Under the pieces are notes generated by a model. The model had not been told where the DNA came from. It worked only from the letters and a program-made list of their open reading frames with translations, and did not search any database. DNA of 64,000 nt from JAEXNA01 sp041676625 (GTDB lineage Bacteria > Vulcanimicrobiota > Xenobia > Xenobiales > JADMJV01): positions 61,808 to 125,807 of the forward strand of contig JBAYRN010000001.1 in the NCBI GenBank assembly GCA_041676625.1, written 5' to 3'. The position numbers were made by a program, and so were the translations under genes. How positions within the stretch are numbered: position 1 is the first letter of the stretch; each line of letters begins with the position of its first letter. Shown here one piece after another: positions 8,153 through 16,712 of the stretch.

Positions 8153-11100
8153 TTGAGCACGACGGAGACCGCCGTAGCAGAGGAGCAGTTGAAAACTCGT
8201 TCACCGAGCGAGCGCGCTACTGCATTGGGCCCGGGGCTGCTCCGCCGGGCGAACGGTACTTTTCTCCGACCGATTCGGGCTGAAGTGGCAGTGAGATGTT
8301 CAGGACCGCTGGCTCACTGGACGGTCAAGTGCGTCTTTCCAGAGTTTACAGACCAGGGGGAGGAAACACCCCTGTTTCTCTATCCTCTGCCTGATGAGGC
8401 CGCACTTTCCGGGCTGGCGTTAGGGGGAGAGACCTTGCTGCCGGGGCCCCTCCAAGTTCGTTCCCTGGAGGAGCTGCCGGAGGAGGTTGCCCTCTCTTCC
8501 CCCTTGCCCTTGCTCCAACAGTTCGGCGATGAACAGCGCCCGGTTTTTACTTTGCAGTTGGACCCCTGGGCTGAAGCTCTCTCCGGGCTGGAAGTGGAAA
8601 TCGAATACTGCAGCGGGTTGCCAACCGAAGACGGCCGGATCAGGCTGGCTCTACCTTCTGCGGTGAGTTCCAACCTCCAGGCCGAGGGCACCACCTCCAT
8701 CGATATCTCCGTGACTATCGAAGAGAGTACGGAACTGGTGGATGACCCCATCGGTCCAGAGGGGGTGGAGTCGAACCAGGATGGAGAGTTGCTCACCCTC
8801 AAAGGGACCTTTGATAAGGTCGAGGAGCCGCTGGACATCAGCTTCCGACCCGGGCGGACCCAGATGCCGGTTCGGCGCTTGCTGCGCGACGATAACCATT
8901 TCATTTTTTCGATCTATCCTCCCACCTCCATTCCGGCCTCTCCCCAGCGTCGAGATATCGTGTTCGCCGTGGATGCCTCAGAAAATTTGGATCCGGACCA
9001 TTTCTCTCAGATCCGAGAAGAGCTCTGTGAGACCTTGCGCAACCTGGACGAAAACGATCGTTTCGCCCTGGTGACTTTTGGCCGGGATATCGACGGCTAC
9101 GACGGTGGAGAGTTCTGCGATATCGAGAAGGTGGAGGCGGCCTGTGAGTGGCTGGAGGGCATCGAACCCAAGGGGCGCCCCGATGTGCAGCCTCTTCTCC
9201 AGCGGATCCAAGCCCTGCCGGCCCAGGAAGATCGGCAGCTTTGCATTTTTCTATTGGCGGCCGGCCACGTGGGCAACGAACCCGCTATTTTGAGGAGTCT
9301 CGATTTTGATCAGAGCGATCGCCGCTACTACACAGTGGGGCTTGGAGGAGCCGTCCAGCAGTCATTTCTGCGGCGTTTGGCCTTGCTCACTCGGGGTCGT
9401 TGCGAAGTCTCTCCAAACGGTGGCTGTTATCAAGCGGTGGAGAGGCTGCTGGGGCAGACCAGGGCGCTGCTGGCCGAGGTGGATTTCGAGGACCAGAACG
9501 GAGACGCTGAGTATGATTCTGAGCAACTCGTTCCATCCCGGATGACCTCGCTGACCCCCCACGGACCCGTTCATTGTTTGGGAACCGGTTCGCCCTCTTC
9601 GCTCCGCTATCGCTCCAAGGACGAAACGGGTGTATTTTTTGCCGGTACCGTCAATGCTCAGACCACCGAGAATCCTGCCCTGGGCGGGGTGTGGGCGGGA
9701 TTGAGGGTTCGGGAGATGCTGGACTCAGTGAACCTGACCACTGGAGCCAAGAAGAAGGCTCTGTGGACGGAGATGGCTGACCTGGCAGCCCGCTACGGAG
9801 TCTTGACCGAAGGGACAGTCCTGGTTTTGGAATCCGACCAGGGATTGATAGTTCAGTACAGTGTGCTCCCCGCCGAGTGGCGCGGAGTAGAGCCGAAAGA
9901 GAAGAAGAACAACAACGTGAGCAACAAAGATGCCTCGGCCCCCTTTGACTGGCGAAAGGGGTTGGTGGCCCGCGAAGGGCTGTTTAAAGGTAAGTCTCCC
10001 GGAGACTCGGGTGAATCGGGTGGACGTTATGGGCTGCGATCCAAAGGGGCGGCCGTGGCTGAGACTTCCGGCAAACCTCGTCTCGATCGAGCTGTCCTCT
10101 CGGCTACCGCGACCGACGAGGATGACGACTTTGAATTGGCCGAAGCCGTAGCTGATGAGGGCCTTGTCGAAGTAGCAGAGGAGGCGCTCGAAACCTCAGC
10201 GGAGTCGGATTTAATCGAGGAAGCTATCGAAGAGTTGGACTCCGTCGACGAGCCTGGCGAAGAGGAAACGAAGGACTCGGCCGACGCTGAACCGGAGGAA
10301 CCGACCGAACCGGCTCCCCTGGTCCAGTCGACCTCAGCGGAGGTCCAAGCTGTACCGGCTGCGGTGCCGGTTGTGGCCAAATCGGTTCCCGTGGTTCACC
10401 TCCAGGCAGCCCCCTTTTCCGCAGGTAAAGCCCGAATGGAAAGTTATTACAGCCAGCTCGACACCTACGATACCGAGCTTTCGCTGGCTGCCATTCAGGG
10501 TCTACCCGAAGAGCTCTCGCCGCGGGGGGGGGAGCTACCTCGGATCCTGGCCCAGACGGTGGCCCACTTAGAAAAGCGAGGATATTTTTCCCACGCGGTT
10601 TCGGTTCTGGGCCTGTTGTTGAGAGACAGTCCTTCCCCGGAAGTCTATAAGAAGATGGAGGGTCTGATCGCTGACTGGGCTGCCAGTTTGCCGGAGGAGA
10701 GCCTCCCGGAGGCTATTCAGATCCTGCAATTGGGGGCGCGCGCCTGTCACGGCTCCGAGGAGCTTCAGCAGAAGGCTGCCGAAGCGCATTCTCGCTGGGA
10801 GAGTCTTTCGAGCCAGCAACTGGAGTTGCCGGCGATCAGCCGCTTGCGCCGTCAGGATCCTCAACCGGACCTGGGCAGCCTTTTGAGCCAGCCGCAGCTT
10901 GAGTTCGCTCGACTCCAGCAAGAGCAGGCCGCTCTGGCCCAACAGATGGTTGAGCTTCGTGAGCAGATGCAGCAGCAAATGGACGAGCTTTCTCAAAAAT
11001 TGCAGCTCGACGAATTGAAGCAGCAGCTTTCGGTACTCCCTGCTCTACTGGAGCAAGTTGTCGGACGGAGCCCGAGTGCGGCGTCGGCGTCTCCCCCTTT

Positions 11101-11638
11101 GGAGTCGGTAGTCCCCACGGCTACCCAGGAGCCTGTTGCGGCTGTTTCCAAAACCGAACCGTTGCAGCCTGAAGCGGCCCCGGTTGTTGAAGCACCTCAG
11201 CCGGAGATAGCGATTCCCGAGCCGCAGGCCGAAGCCGCTCCGGAACCGGAACCGGAACCGGAACCGGAATCCCGAGAGGAGTCCAGTGAAGACATGTCCT
11301 TGACCAAGGAAGAACTCACCGAGATGCTGCTGGCTGACCCGCGAAGCGAGGAAAGTCGGGAAGCTGTCATGGCTTCTCTCAGGGATCCCAAAGACCGGGT
11401 CAATTTCTTTCGGGATATGGCCAAGTCGGACACCTCGGAGCCTTATCATTCGTTTTCCCTGGCCAGGGCCTATCGAGACGCCGAACAAACGAAAGTGGCG
11501 GTGGTCCATTACCAAAAGTTCTTGCGCGCCGAGAAGAATGCCCAGGCTTATCTGGAACTGGCTGATGCGTACGATGAATTGGGCAAAGCCAACCTGGCTG
11601 CCTCATCCCGGAAAGCAGCGGAGGCTTTCAAAGAATAA
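8153..11638 (+). CDS. Giant VIT/VWA protein with coiled coil and TPR
   Basis: A 1161-residue multidomain protein. Residues 30-180 resemble a VIT-like beta domain. A von Willebrand A domain follows at about 264-450, opening with DIVFAVDASEN; the metal site is D274-A-S276-E-N278, so the last Ser of the DxSxS motif is Asn. Residues 590-780 are acidic and disordered. A helical segment and a Gln-rich coiled coil (about 910-970) follow, then a Pro/Glu linker containing a (PE)n run, and a C-terminal TPR-like region (about 1085-1160). It starts at TTG. The stop overlaps the PilZ start as TAATG, so the two are translationally coupled. Role unknown; VIT/VWA proteins often act as adhesive or scaffolding platforms. 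Confidence 0.8.
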   Translation: MSTTETAVAEEQLKTRSPSERATALGPGLLRRANGTFLRPIRAEVAVRCSGPLAHWTVKCVFPEFTDQGEETPLFLYPLPDEAALSGLALGGETLLPGPLQVRSLEELPEEVALSSPLPLLQQFGDEQRPVFTLQLDPWAEALSGLEVEIEYCSGLPTEDGRIRLALPSAVSSNLQAEGTTSIDISVTIEESTELVDDPIGPEGVESNQDGELLTLKGTFDKVEEPLDISFRPGRTQMPVRRLLRDDNHFIFSIYPPTSIPASPQRRDIVFAVDASENLDPDHFSQIREELCETLRNLDENDRFALVTFGRDIDGYDGGEFCDIEKVEAACEWLEGIEPKGRPDVQPLLQRIQALPAQEDRQLCIFLLAAGHVGNEPAILRSLDFDQSDRRYYTVGLGGAVQQSFLRRLALLTRGRCEVSPNGGCYQAVERLLGQTRALLAEVDFEDQNGDAEYDSEQLVPSRMTSLTPHGPVHCLGTGSPSSLRYRSKDETGVFFAGTVNAQTTENPALGGVWAGLRVREMLDSVNLTTGAKKKALWTEMADLAARYGVLTEGTVLVLESDQGLIVQYSVLPAEWRGVEPKEKKNNNVSNKDASAPFDWRKGLVAREGLFKGKSPGDSGESGGRYGLRSKGAAVAETSGKPRLDRAVLSATATDEDDDFELAEAVADEGLVEVAEEALETSAESDLIEEAIEELDSVDEPGEEETKDSADAEPEEPTEPAPLVQSTSAEVQAVPAAVPVVAKSVPVVHLQAAPFSAGKARMESYYSQLDTYDTELSLAAIQGLPEELSPRGGELPRILAQTVAHLEKRGYFSHAVSVLGLLLRDSPSPEVYKKMEGLIADWAASLPEESLPEAIQILQLGARACHGSEELQQKAAEAHSRWESLSSQQLELPAISRLRRQDPQPDLGSLLSQPQLEFARLQQEQAALAQQMVELREQMQQQMDELSQKLQLDELKQQLSVLPALLEQVVGRSPSAASASPPLESVVPTATQEPVAAVSKTEPLQPEAAPVVEAPQPEIAIPEPQAEAAPEPEPEPEPESREESSEDMSLTKEELTEMLLADPRSEESREAVMASLRDPKDRVNFFRDMAKSDTSEPYHSFSLARAYRDAEQTKVAVVHYQKFLRAEKNAQAYLELADAYDELGKANLAASSRKAAEAFKE
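11241..11269 (+). repeat. Six-base tandem repeat coding (Pro-Glu)n
   Basis: Perfect tandem copies of ccggaa lie within the VIT/VWA gene and code for alternating Pro-Glu, a stiff extended linker. Hexamer arrays can change copy number without breaking the frame. Confidence 0.9.
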
Positions 11639-12240
11639 TGTTCGACTTTCTAAAAGACATGCTGGGCCTTCCACGCCCGGTCAAGGTCGTGGGTTACGAA
11701 GAGCCGGAGGTTATCTTCGAGAGCGAAACTCCCCTGGAGTTGGGTATCGTGGGGGTGGTGGCCGAGATCGAAGGGGTCAAGGTTCGAGGGCAGATCCAGG
11801 TGGTGGAGTCCGGCTTAAAGGTGCACCGTGGCTTCTGGCTCAAGCCTGAAGAGGTCTTACCTCTCCTCTCCGAGGTCTATGACATTCCCGAAAAGCGGGG
11901 GGAGACTAGATACCCGAGGACACTCAGGGTTCTCTCCCAGAAACTCCAGAACTTTCAAGGGCATACCCTGGATCTCTCCGACAACGGGATGCGATTGGAG
12001 GGAAAAGGAGAGTTCAAACCAGGAGAGACTCTGCCCATCACCTTCGATCTAGACGATTTGCGCCAGACTCGGGTGACCGCAGAGGCAGAGGTTCGCTGGA
12101 TCGGGCCTACCGAGAAGGACGGTCTACACGTGATGGGCCTGAAATACCTGAATTTCGACCGTAGCCAACAAGCCGAGGTGTATGGGCATTATCGAACGTT
12201 CCTGGAAAAGATCGGCCGGGATGAATGGGGTGGGTCCTAA
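11638..12240 (+). CDS. PilZ-domain protein with degenerate arginine motif
   Basis: A 200-residue cytoplasmic protein. An N-terminal beta-rich domain (1-85) precedes a PilZ domain (about 88-190), normally a c-di-GMP receptor. The second motif is present as DLSDNG (matching [D/N]xSxxG). In the first, the family motif RxxxR is only partly kept: the sequence reads ETRYPR, which puts Thr at the first Arg position. Binding of c-di-GMP is therefore uncertain. The ATG overlaps the stop of the VIT/VWA gene (TAATG), so the two should be made together and may form a complex. Confidence 0.85.
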   Translation: MFDFLKDMLGLPRPVKVVGYEEPEVIFESETPLELGIVGVVAEIEGVKVRGQIQVVESGLKVHRGFWLKPEEVLPLLSEVYDIPEKRGETRYPRTLRVLSQKLQNFQGHTLDLSDNGMRLEGKGEFKPGETLPITFDLDDLRQTRVTAEAEVRWIGPTEKDGLHVMGLKYLNFDRSQQAEVYGHYRTFLEKIGRDEWGGS

Positions 12241-12243
12241 GAT

Positions 12244-12666
12244 TCAGGGTCGAACGACTTTGACCGGTAAGCCTTCGTCTTCTTGTTCGGCATCTTCGAG
12301 TGTGACCTCCAGGACATAGGAACAACTGGAGTCACCCGCCTTCACGAAGAGCTTGTAGCGGTCTTTCTTGGGAAGCACCAGGTTCACAGCGTCCACTTTG
12401 GTCATTTTGGTGAGTCCACCCAGGACCGAATCGCCGTCACTGTTCAAAATCTCCAGGGTGGCCCCTTTTTCCACGCCCTTGGTGAGCAGGTTGGCTTTAA
12501 GAACCTGGCCCGGTTGACCGTGCAGTACATAAGTCTTCTGTTCACCGGCCTTGATGCCGCCATGAATGGTCGTCCCGTAAGCTCCATCCGGCAAAAGGTC
12601 TTCCTGAGCTATCGCCGTGGATAGCAGTCCCAGGATCAGCACCAATTTGAGCCACAAATTCTTCAC
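12244..12666 (-). CDS. Secreted PPC-like beta-domain protein
   Basis: A 140-residue protein with a signal peptide (about 1-20, cleavage after STAIA). The mature part resembles the bacterial pre-peptidase C-terminal (PPC) beta-sandwich: a hydrophobic strand YVLHGQPGQVLKANLL, then GATLEIL-NSDGDS, then RYKLFVKAGDSSCSYVLEV. Such domains usually sit on secreted proteases; here it stands alone. It is convergent with the PilZ gene and divergent from pgeF. Its function cannot be set from sequence. Confidence 0.75.
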   Translation of the reverse strand: MKNLWLKLVLILGLLSTAIAQEDLLPDGAYGTTIHGGIKAGEQKTYVLHGQPGQVLKANLLTKGVEKGATLEILNSDGDSVLGGLTKMTKVDAVNLVLPKKDRYKLFVKAGDSSCSYVLEVTLEDAEQEDEGLPVKVVRP

Positions 12667-12784
12667 CTTAATTCATCAACTTCGGCAAGGGTGTGTAAGT
12701 TCCGCTCAAATTTTCTGGAATCGAACATTTTTTCCCCTCAAGACTCCCGAGGGGCAAAGAGTTTTTGTTCCGAAGGGACGATTC

Positions 12785-13606
12785 ATGAAAGCATCCGTCC
12801 TCCCTGTGGGAGCAACTCAAATCGTGGTCTTCGATCACATCCAGGTGCCTCACGGCTGCTCCACCAGGGTGGGAGGAGTCTCTACCGGCCACCTGGAGAG
12901 CCTCAACACCGGTTTCACCGTGGGTGACTCACCTCTCAACGTTTGGACGAACCGGGGCCGATTCGCCCGTCATCTGGGGGTGGATAACTTACCCTGGCTC
13001 CTATCTATGACCCACGGGACCGAAGTGGTGGCGATCACCCAACCGGTTCCCCTGCCCGAAGATCGGAACTCGCGCCCGGGCACTTCCTTTGAAGCCGACG
13101 GTTGTGTGACCAATGTACCCGGATTGCCACTCAGCCTGACGGTGGCTGACTGCGTGCCGGTTTTCTTTCACGACCCTCGGGCCCGAGCGGTCGGCGTAAC
13201 TCACGCCGGTTGGCGCGGTACGGTCGCCGGGATCGTGGCCCGGACGGTGGAGCGCATGGTGGAGTCTTGCGGGAGCGACCCTTTAGACATCCGGGTGGGC
13301 ATCGGGCCCTCTATCGGGCCCCGGGCTTTCGAGGTGGGCCCCGAGGTGGTTTCTGCTTTCGCCGAGTCGTTTCCTGACCAGAGCAACATCATTCTCGATC
13401 ATCCGGACGCTGATTCAAGAACTGCTGGAAAAGCTTTCATAAATCTTTGGGAGGCAAACCGTCTGATGGCCTTGAGGGCAGGGGTCACCGAAGCCAACAT
13501 TCGGGTCAGCGGTTGGTGTACCGCAAGCCATCCAGAACTTTTCTTCAGCCACCGTCGAGACCGTGGCAAGTCCGGACGATTACTGGCCGGGATCGTCCTA
13601 AAGTAG
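12785..13606 (+). CDS. pgeF: PgeF/YfiH-type laccase-domain protein
   Basis: Member of the multicopper-polyphenol-oxidase-like family (YfiH/YlmD), zinc enzymes now known to act on purine nucleosides and to correct misincorporated residues in peptidoglycan precursors. Zinc-binding residues lie in MTHGTE (His), ADCVPVFFHDP (Cys) and HAGWRGTVAGI (His), all present. The frame is open from 12617, but I chose the ATG at 12785 because AAGGGA precedes it and the family begins there; this gives 273 residues, the usual length. It sits alone between divergent and co-directional neighbours. Confidence 0.9.
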   Translation: MKASVLPVGATQIVVFDHIQVPHGCSTRVGGVSTGHLESLNTGFTVGDSPLNVWTNRGRFARHLGVDNLPWLLSMTHGTEVVAITQPVPLPEDRNSRPGTSFEADGCVTNVPGLPLSLTVADCVPVFFHDPRARAVGVTHAGWRGTVAGIVARTVERMVESCGSDPLDIRVGIGPSIGPRAFEVGPEVVSAFAESFPDQSNIILDHPDADSRTAGKAFINLWEANRLMALRAGVTEANIRVSGWCTASHPELFFSHRRDRGKSGRLLAGIVLK

Positions 13607-13708
13607 TCTTACGATAGAGGATCTGAACCCCTTCGTCCGGAAGGCTAAAGAAACCATCCGTGACAGAGCACACGAGCAGTTTTTTCGCCGAATTCTTTTG
13701 GAGGTTGC

Positions 13709-14404
13709 ATGGCCAAGGAGCGTATTCTAGTTGTCGATGACGAGCGCAATATCGTCGAACTGATCAAGTACAATCTTGAGAAGGAAGGGTATGAGGTTAT
13801 TTGCGCCTACGACGGAATCGAGGCCGTTAATATCGCCAAGCAGGACCGACCCGACTTGATCATTCTAGACATCATGCTGCCCGGACAAGGAGGTCTGGAG
13901 GTCACCCGGATCCTTCGGCGCGAAATGAGAACTCCCATCATCATGGCCACCGCCAAGGGAGAGGAGATCGACAAGATCCTGGGTCTCGAGTTAGGGGCCG
14001 ACGACTATGTCCCGAAACCATTCTCTCCGCGCGAATTGGTGGCTCGGGTTAAAGCGGTGCTTCGGCGGACCAGCGGCAAGGCGGAAGAAAAGGATGAACT
14101 GACCTTCGGAAACCTGGCCCTCAATCTAGTGAAGCACGAAGTTCGCAAGAACGGCAGTGAAGTCGAACTCAAACCCAAAGAATTCGACTTGCTCAAGCTC
14201 ATGAGCACGAACCCGGGTAAGGTCTTTACCCGGGACTTTTTGCTGGAACAACTCTGGGGATACGACTATCTGGGTGACACTCGAACGGTGGATGTGCACA
14301 TGCGGCGGTTGCGGCAAAAGATAGAAGACTCTCCCTCTTCCCCGGTTCTACTCAAGACCGTGCACGGAATAGGTTACAAGTTTCAGTACGAAGAGCCGAA
14401 GTAA
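13709..14404 (+). CDS. OmpR/PhoB-family response regulator
   Basis: A 231-residue DNA-binding regulator. The receiver domain (1-120) has the acidic pair D10-D11, phospho-acceptor D54 in ILDIMLPG, Thr82 and Lys103 in VPKPFSP, all intact. The C-terminal winged helix (about 130-228) ends with the typical RRLRQKIED and RTVHGIGYKF-type pattern (here KTVHGIGYKF). TTGGAGG precedes the ATG. The sensor kinase 16 bases downstream is presumably its partner, but that kinase lacks the phospho-acceptor His, so the source of phosphate is in question. A PhoB-like role is possible but unproven. Confidence 0.93.
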   Translation: MAKERILVVDDERNIVELIKYNLEKEGYEVICAYDGIEAVNIAKQDRPDLIILDIMLPGQGGLEVTRILRREMRTPIIMATAKGEEIDKILGLELGADDYVPKPFSPRELVARVKAVLRRTSGKAEEKDELTFGNLALNLVKHEVRKNGSEVELKPKEFDLLKLMSTNPGKVFTRDFLLEQLWGYDYLGDTRTVDVHMRRLRQKIEDSPSSPVLLKTVHGIGYKFQYEEPK

Positions 14405-14420
14405 AGTCCACAGGTCCTAA

Positions 14421-15458
14421 ATGGCAAAACGCATCCGTGGGCAACTGTTCGATGGTTTCCTGGAGACCACCCCGCAACCCATCGTAGGATTGGACCGCAG
14501 TGGTGCGGTCCGATTTAGTTCTGCTGCTTTCGAGGCACTCTATCCGGGAATCAAAGAGGGCAAAATCCTCTGGCAGCTTCTCGACTCCGACGATCTGATT
14601 CGTTGGGTGAGCGACTGCCTCGACTCCACCGACCCGGCCCCCCGAGAGCAGATCATGACACACTTTCCGGAGGCCCTCTTTATGGCCCGGTTGGAGCCGG
14701 CGTCGGGTGACGCGGGAAGATGCTCAGGCTGGATCCTCACCCTCCAGGATATCGCCCCGGTCGAACCCATGAGCCAGAAGTTCGACATTCTCCTGGCGGA
14801 GGTGCGGGCAGGGCTCTCCAGACCACTGGCTGGTATCAAGAGCCGATTGGAGCTGCTGCTGGAAGGCGCCTACCAGGACCCAGCCCTCACCGTGGAGCTC
14901 CTGCACCAACTCAACGAAGATTCTAATCAGTTGGCCCGGCTGCTTTTCGCTCTGGAAAACCCCGCTGCCCAGGAGCCCCTCGATCTCCCGGCAGATACCG
15001 CGACCTCTTTGGAAGTTCTGGTTGGAAACGTACAGAAGACCTTCGAACCACTGGCCCGCTCGAAGAACCTGGCTCTCAAGCTGGCTCCAGGCCACTCCAC
15101 GCCGGAGCTTCGCTCGGTCAGCGAGGAAGAGTTCAATCTTTGTCTGACCAACCTGGTGGACAACGCTATCAAATACACGGCCCTGAACGGTTACGGAGAG
15201 GTCGTCATTTCCTGGGAGACCGATATGAACAGCGTCACGGTCAAGGTGGACGATTCGGGACCCGGGATTCCGCCGGCTGCCCGAGAAGTCGTCTTTGAGC
15301 AGTTTTATCGAATGTCCGATGGTCCCACCGCGCAGCTCGGCGGTACCGGGCTCGGGCTGTGGAGAGTCAAAGAGATCGTGAGCAAGCGCGGCGGTAAAGT
15401 TTGGGTTGAAGATTCACCCAAAGGGGGGGCCGGCCTGCGTCTCCAGTTGCCCCTCTGA
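14421..15458 (+). CDS. Histidine-kinase-like sensor lacking the H-box His
   Basis: A 345-residue cytoplasmic protein: PAS-like domain (about 15-115), dimerisation helices (about 118-190) and an HATPase domain (about 200-345). The ATP-binding boxes are complete: N box LVDNAIKYT, G1 DDSGPGIP, G2 GGTGLGLW. The H box is not: where VSHELRTPL is expected the sequence reads VRAGLSRPL, putting Ala130 at the phospho-acceptor position, with Glu also replaced (Gly131). No membrane segment is seen. It follows the PhoB-like regulator in a probable operon. It may be a pseudokinase, a phosphatase or a partner for another kinase. Confidence 0.9.
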   Translation: MAKRIRGQLFDGFLETTPQPIVGLDRSGAVRFSSAAFEALYPGIKEGKILWQLLDSDDLIRWVSDCLDSTDPAPREQIMTHFPEALFMARLEPASGDAGRCSGWILTLQDIAPVEPMSQKFDILLAEVRAGLSRPLAGIKSRLELLLEGAYQDPALTVELLHQLNEDSNQLARLLFALENPAAQEPLDLPADTATSLEVLVGNVQKTFEPLARSKNLALKLAPGHSTPELRSVSEEEFNLCLTNLVDNAIKYTALNGYGEVVISWETDMNSVTVKVDDSGPGIPPAAREVVFEQFYRMSDGPTAQLGGTGLGLWRVKEIVSKRGGKVWVEDSPKGGAGLRLQLPL

Positions 15459-15464
15459 GATTTC

Positions 15465-16703
15465 TTAGCTGAGCGCTTCCAGTAGCATGGTGTCGCCGGT
15501 TTCTCGAGCCAGGTCGGCCGGGGTTTTGCCCTGGTGGTCCCGCAGGGAGACCTCTCCGCCCCCCCGTCTCAGGATTTGAGCGATCTGCAAGCGGGCTTTT
15601 GGCTCCAGCCGGCCGTCCTTGACGGCCGCACACCAATGCAGAGGTGTTCGACCCTGGGCGTTCTGGTGATTGGGGTCACCCTTTTTCGACATCATAAGCC
15701 CCAGCAGATTCGGCTTGTTCGACTGAACGGCCAGGTGCATCGGCGTGAGGCCACCGGCCATTTCGCTATTTGGGGAAAGGCCCAGGCGGATCAACATATC
15801 GGTGACCTGCATATCTCCGACCAGGGCCGCGACGTGCAAGGCGTTCATGCCGTTTGGCAAGACCTCGGTGACATCGCCGCCTGAGCGCAAAGCTCCCTCC
15901 AGCAGATCCGAGTCTGCCAGCTTCACCGCTTTGAAGAGGTCCGGAAGCTCTTCGGGGATGAAAGCAAGCTCTGAACCCTCGAAGACGATCATGTTCAGGT
16001 CTTCCGAGGCGTGGGTGATCACCGGCCCGCCGGGTCCCGCCGTAACATCCGAAGTCACTGGTGCTCCAGGGGGCGGTGCCTCGGTGGGAAAAACGGGATC
16101 GTCGAGATGGATGCCTCCGGCGGGTGGGGGAGGGGCATCGAAAGGGGAGGCGGGGGCAGGGGGAGCCAGATTGGGAACCGGGCGCTTGTGTTTGGTGTCG
16201 GCGTCCATCTCTCGCCGGTGACTGGTGTAGGCGACCCCCCAGTGGCCATTAGGAAATTCAAAAGAGACGAAATACTTTTCGATGTTGATCACGCGAATGG
16301 CATTCTTTCGGCCGAGGGTCCAGAAGTGGAGGGCTTCCATCAGGAGCACACCCAGCAAGGTCAGACCCGGGATGAAGAGGTTTTCAGGGATCCCCTGGGG
16401 CTCCTGGACCACCAGATAGCCGATGTAGATGAGGGCGATCAGCTGCACCGACTTCCAGATGTCGGAAAAGACCCGCTCGGACAGGAACCCGGACTTGCAG
16501 CCGTTACACACCAGCACGGTCATGGGCCATTTCTTGAAGGCCAGGACGTACTTGCCGAACAGGCCGAAGAGGTTGGCGGGAAACCCGATGTAGCGAGCCA
16601 CGTGAGGGATCTTGGCCTCGGCCGGTTTGGTTCCGCAGATCATACAGAGCATAGGGAGATCGTTCTCCTGGAGCTCTTCTTTCATAATCTTTACTCTAGC
16701 CAA
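15465..16703 (-). CDS. Membrane protein with N-terminal CxxC pairs and ankyrin repeats
   Basis: A 412-residue protein. The N terminus has CMICG and later CNGC, which could form a zinc site. Two membrane segments follow (about 85-105 and 108-130), then a cytoplasmic stretch, a Pro-rich linker (about 180-240) and four or so ankyrin repeats to the end (NGMNALHVAALVGD, GGLTPMHLAVQS, QGRTPLHWCAAV, QGKTPADLARET). Ankyrin repeats bind protein partners. The start is a TTG at 16701-16703 behind GGGG; an ATG six codons in is the alternative. It begins 9 bases after the TRAP-type gene, at the end of the long minus-strand block. Confidence 0.8.
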   Translation of the reverse strand: MARVKIMKEELQENDLPMLCMICGTKPAEAKIPHVARYIGFPANLFGLFGKYVLAFKKWPMTVLVCNGCKSGFLSERVFSDIWKSVQLIALIYIGYLVVQEPQGIPENLFIPGLTLLGVLLMEALHFWTLGRKNAIRVINIEKYFVSFEFPNGHWGVAYTSHRREMDADTKHKRPVPNLAPPAPASPFDAPPPPAGGIHLDDPVFPTEAPPPGAPVTSDVTAGPGGPVITHASEDLNMIVFEGSELAFIPEELPDLFKAVKLADSDLLEGALRSGGDVTEVLPNGMNALHVAALVGDMQVTDMLIRLGLSPNSEMAGGLTPMHLAVQSNKPNLLGLMMSKKGDPNHQNAQGRTPLHWCAAVKDGRLEPKARLQIAQILRRGGGEVSLRDHQGKTPADLARETGDTMLLEALS

Positions 16704-16712
16704 TGTATTCCC

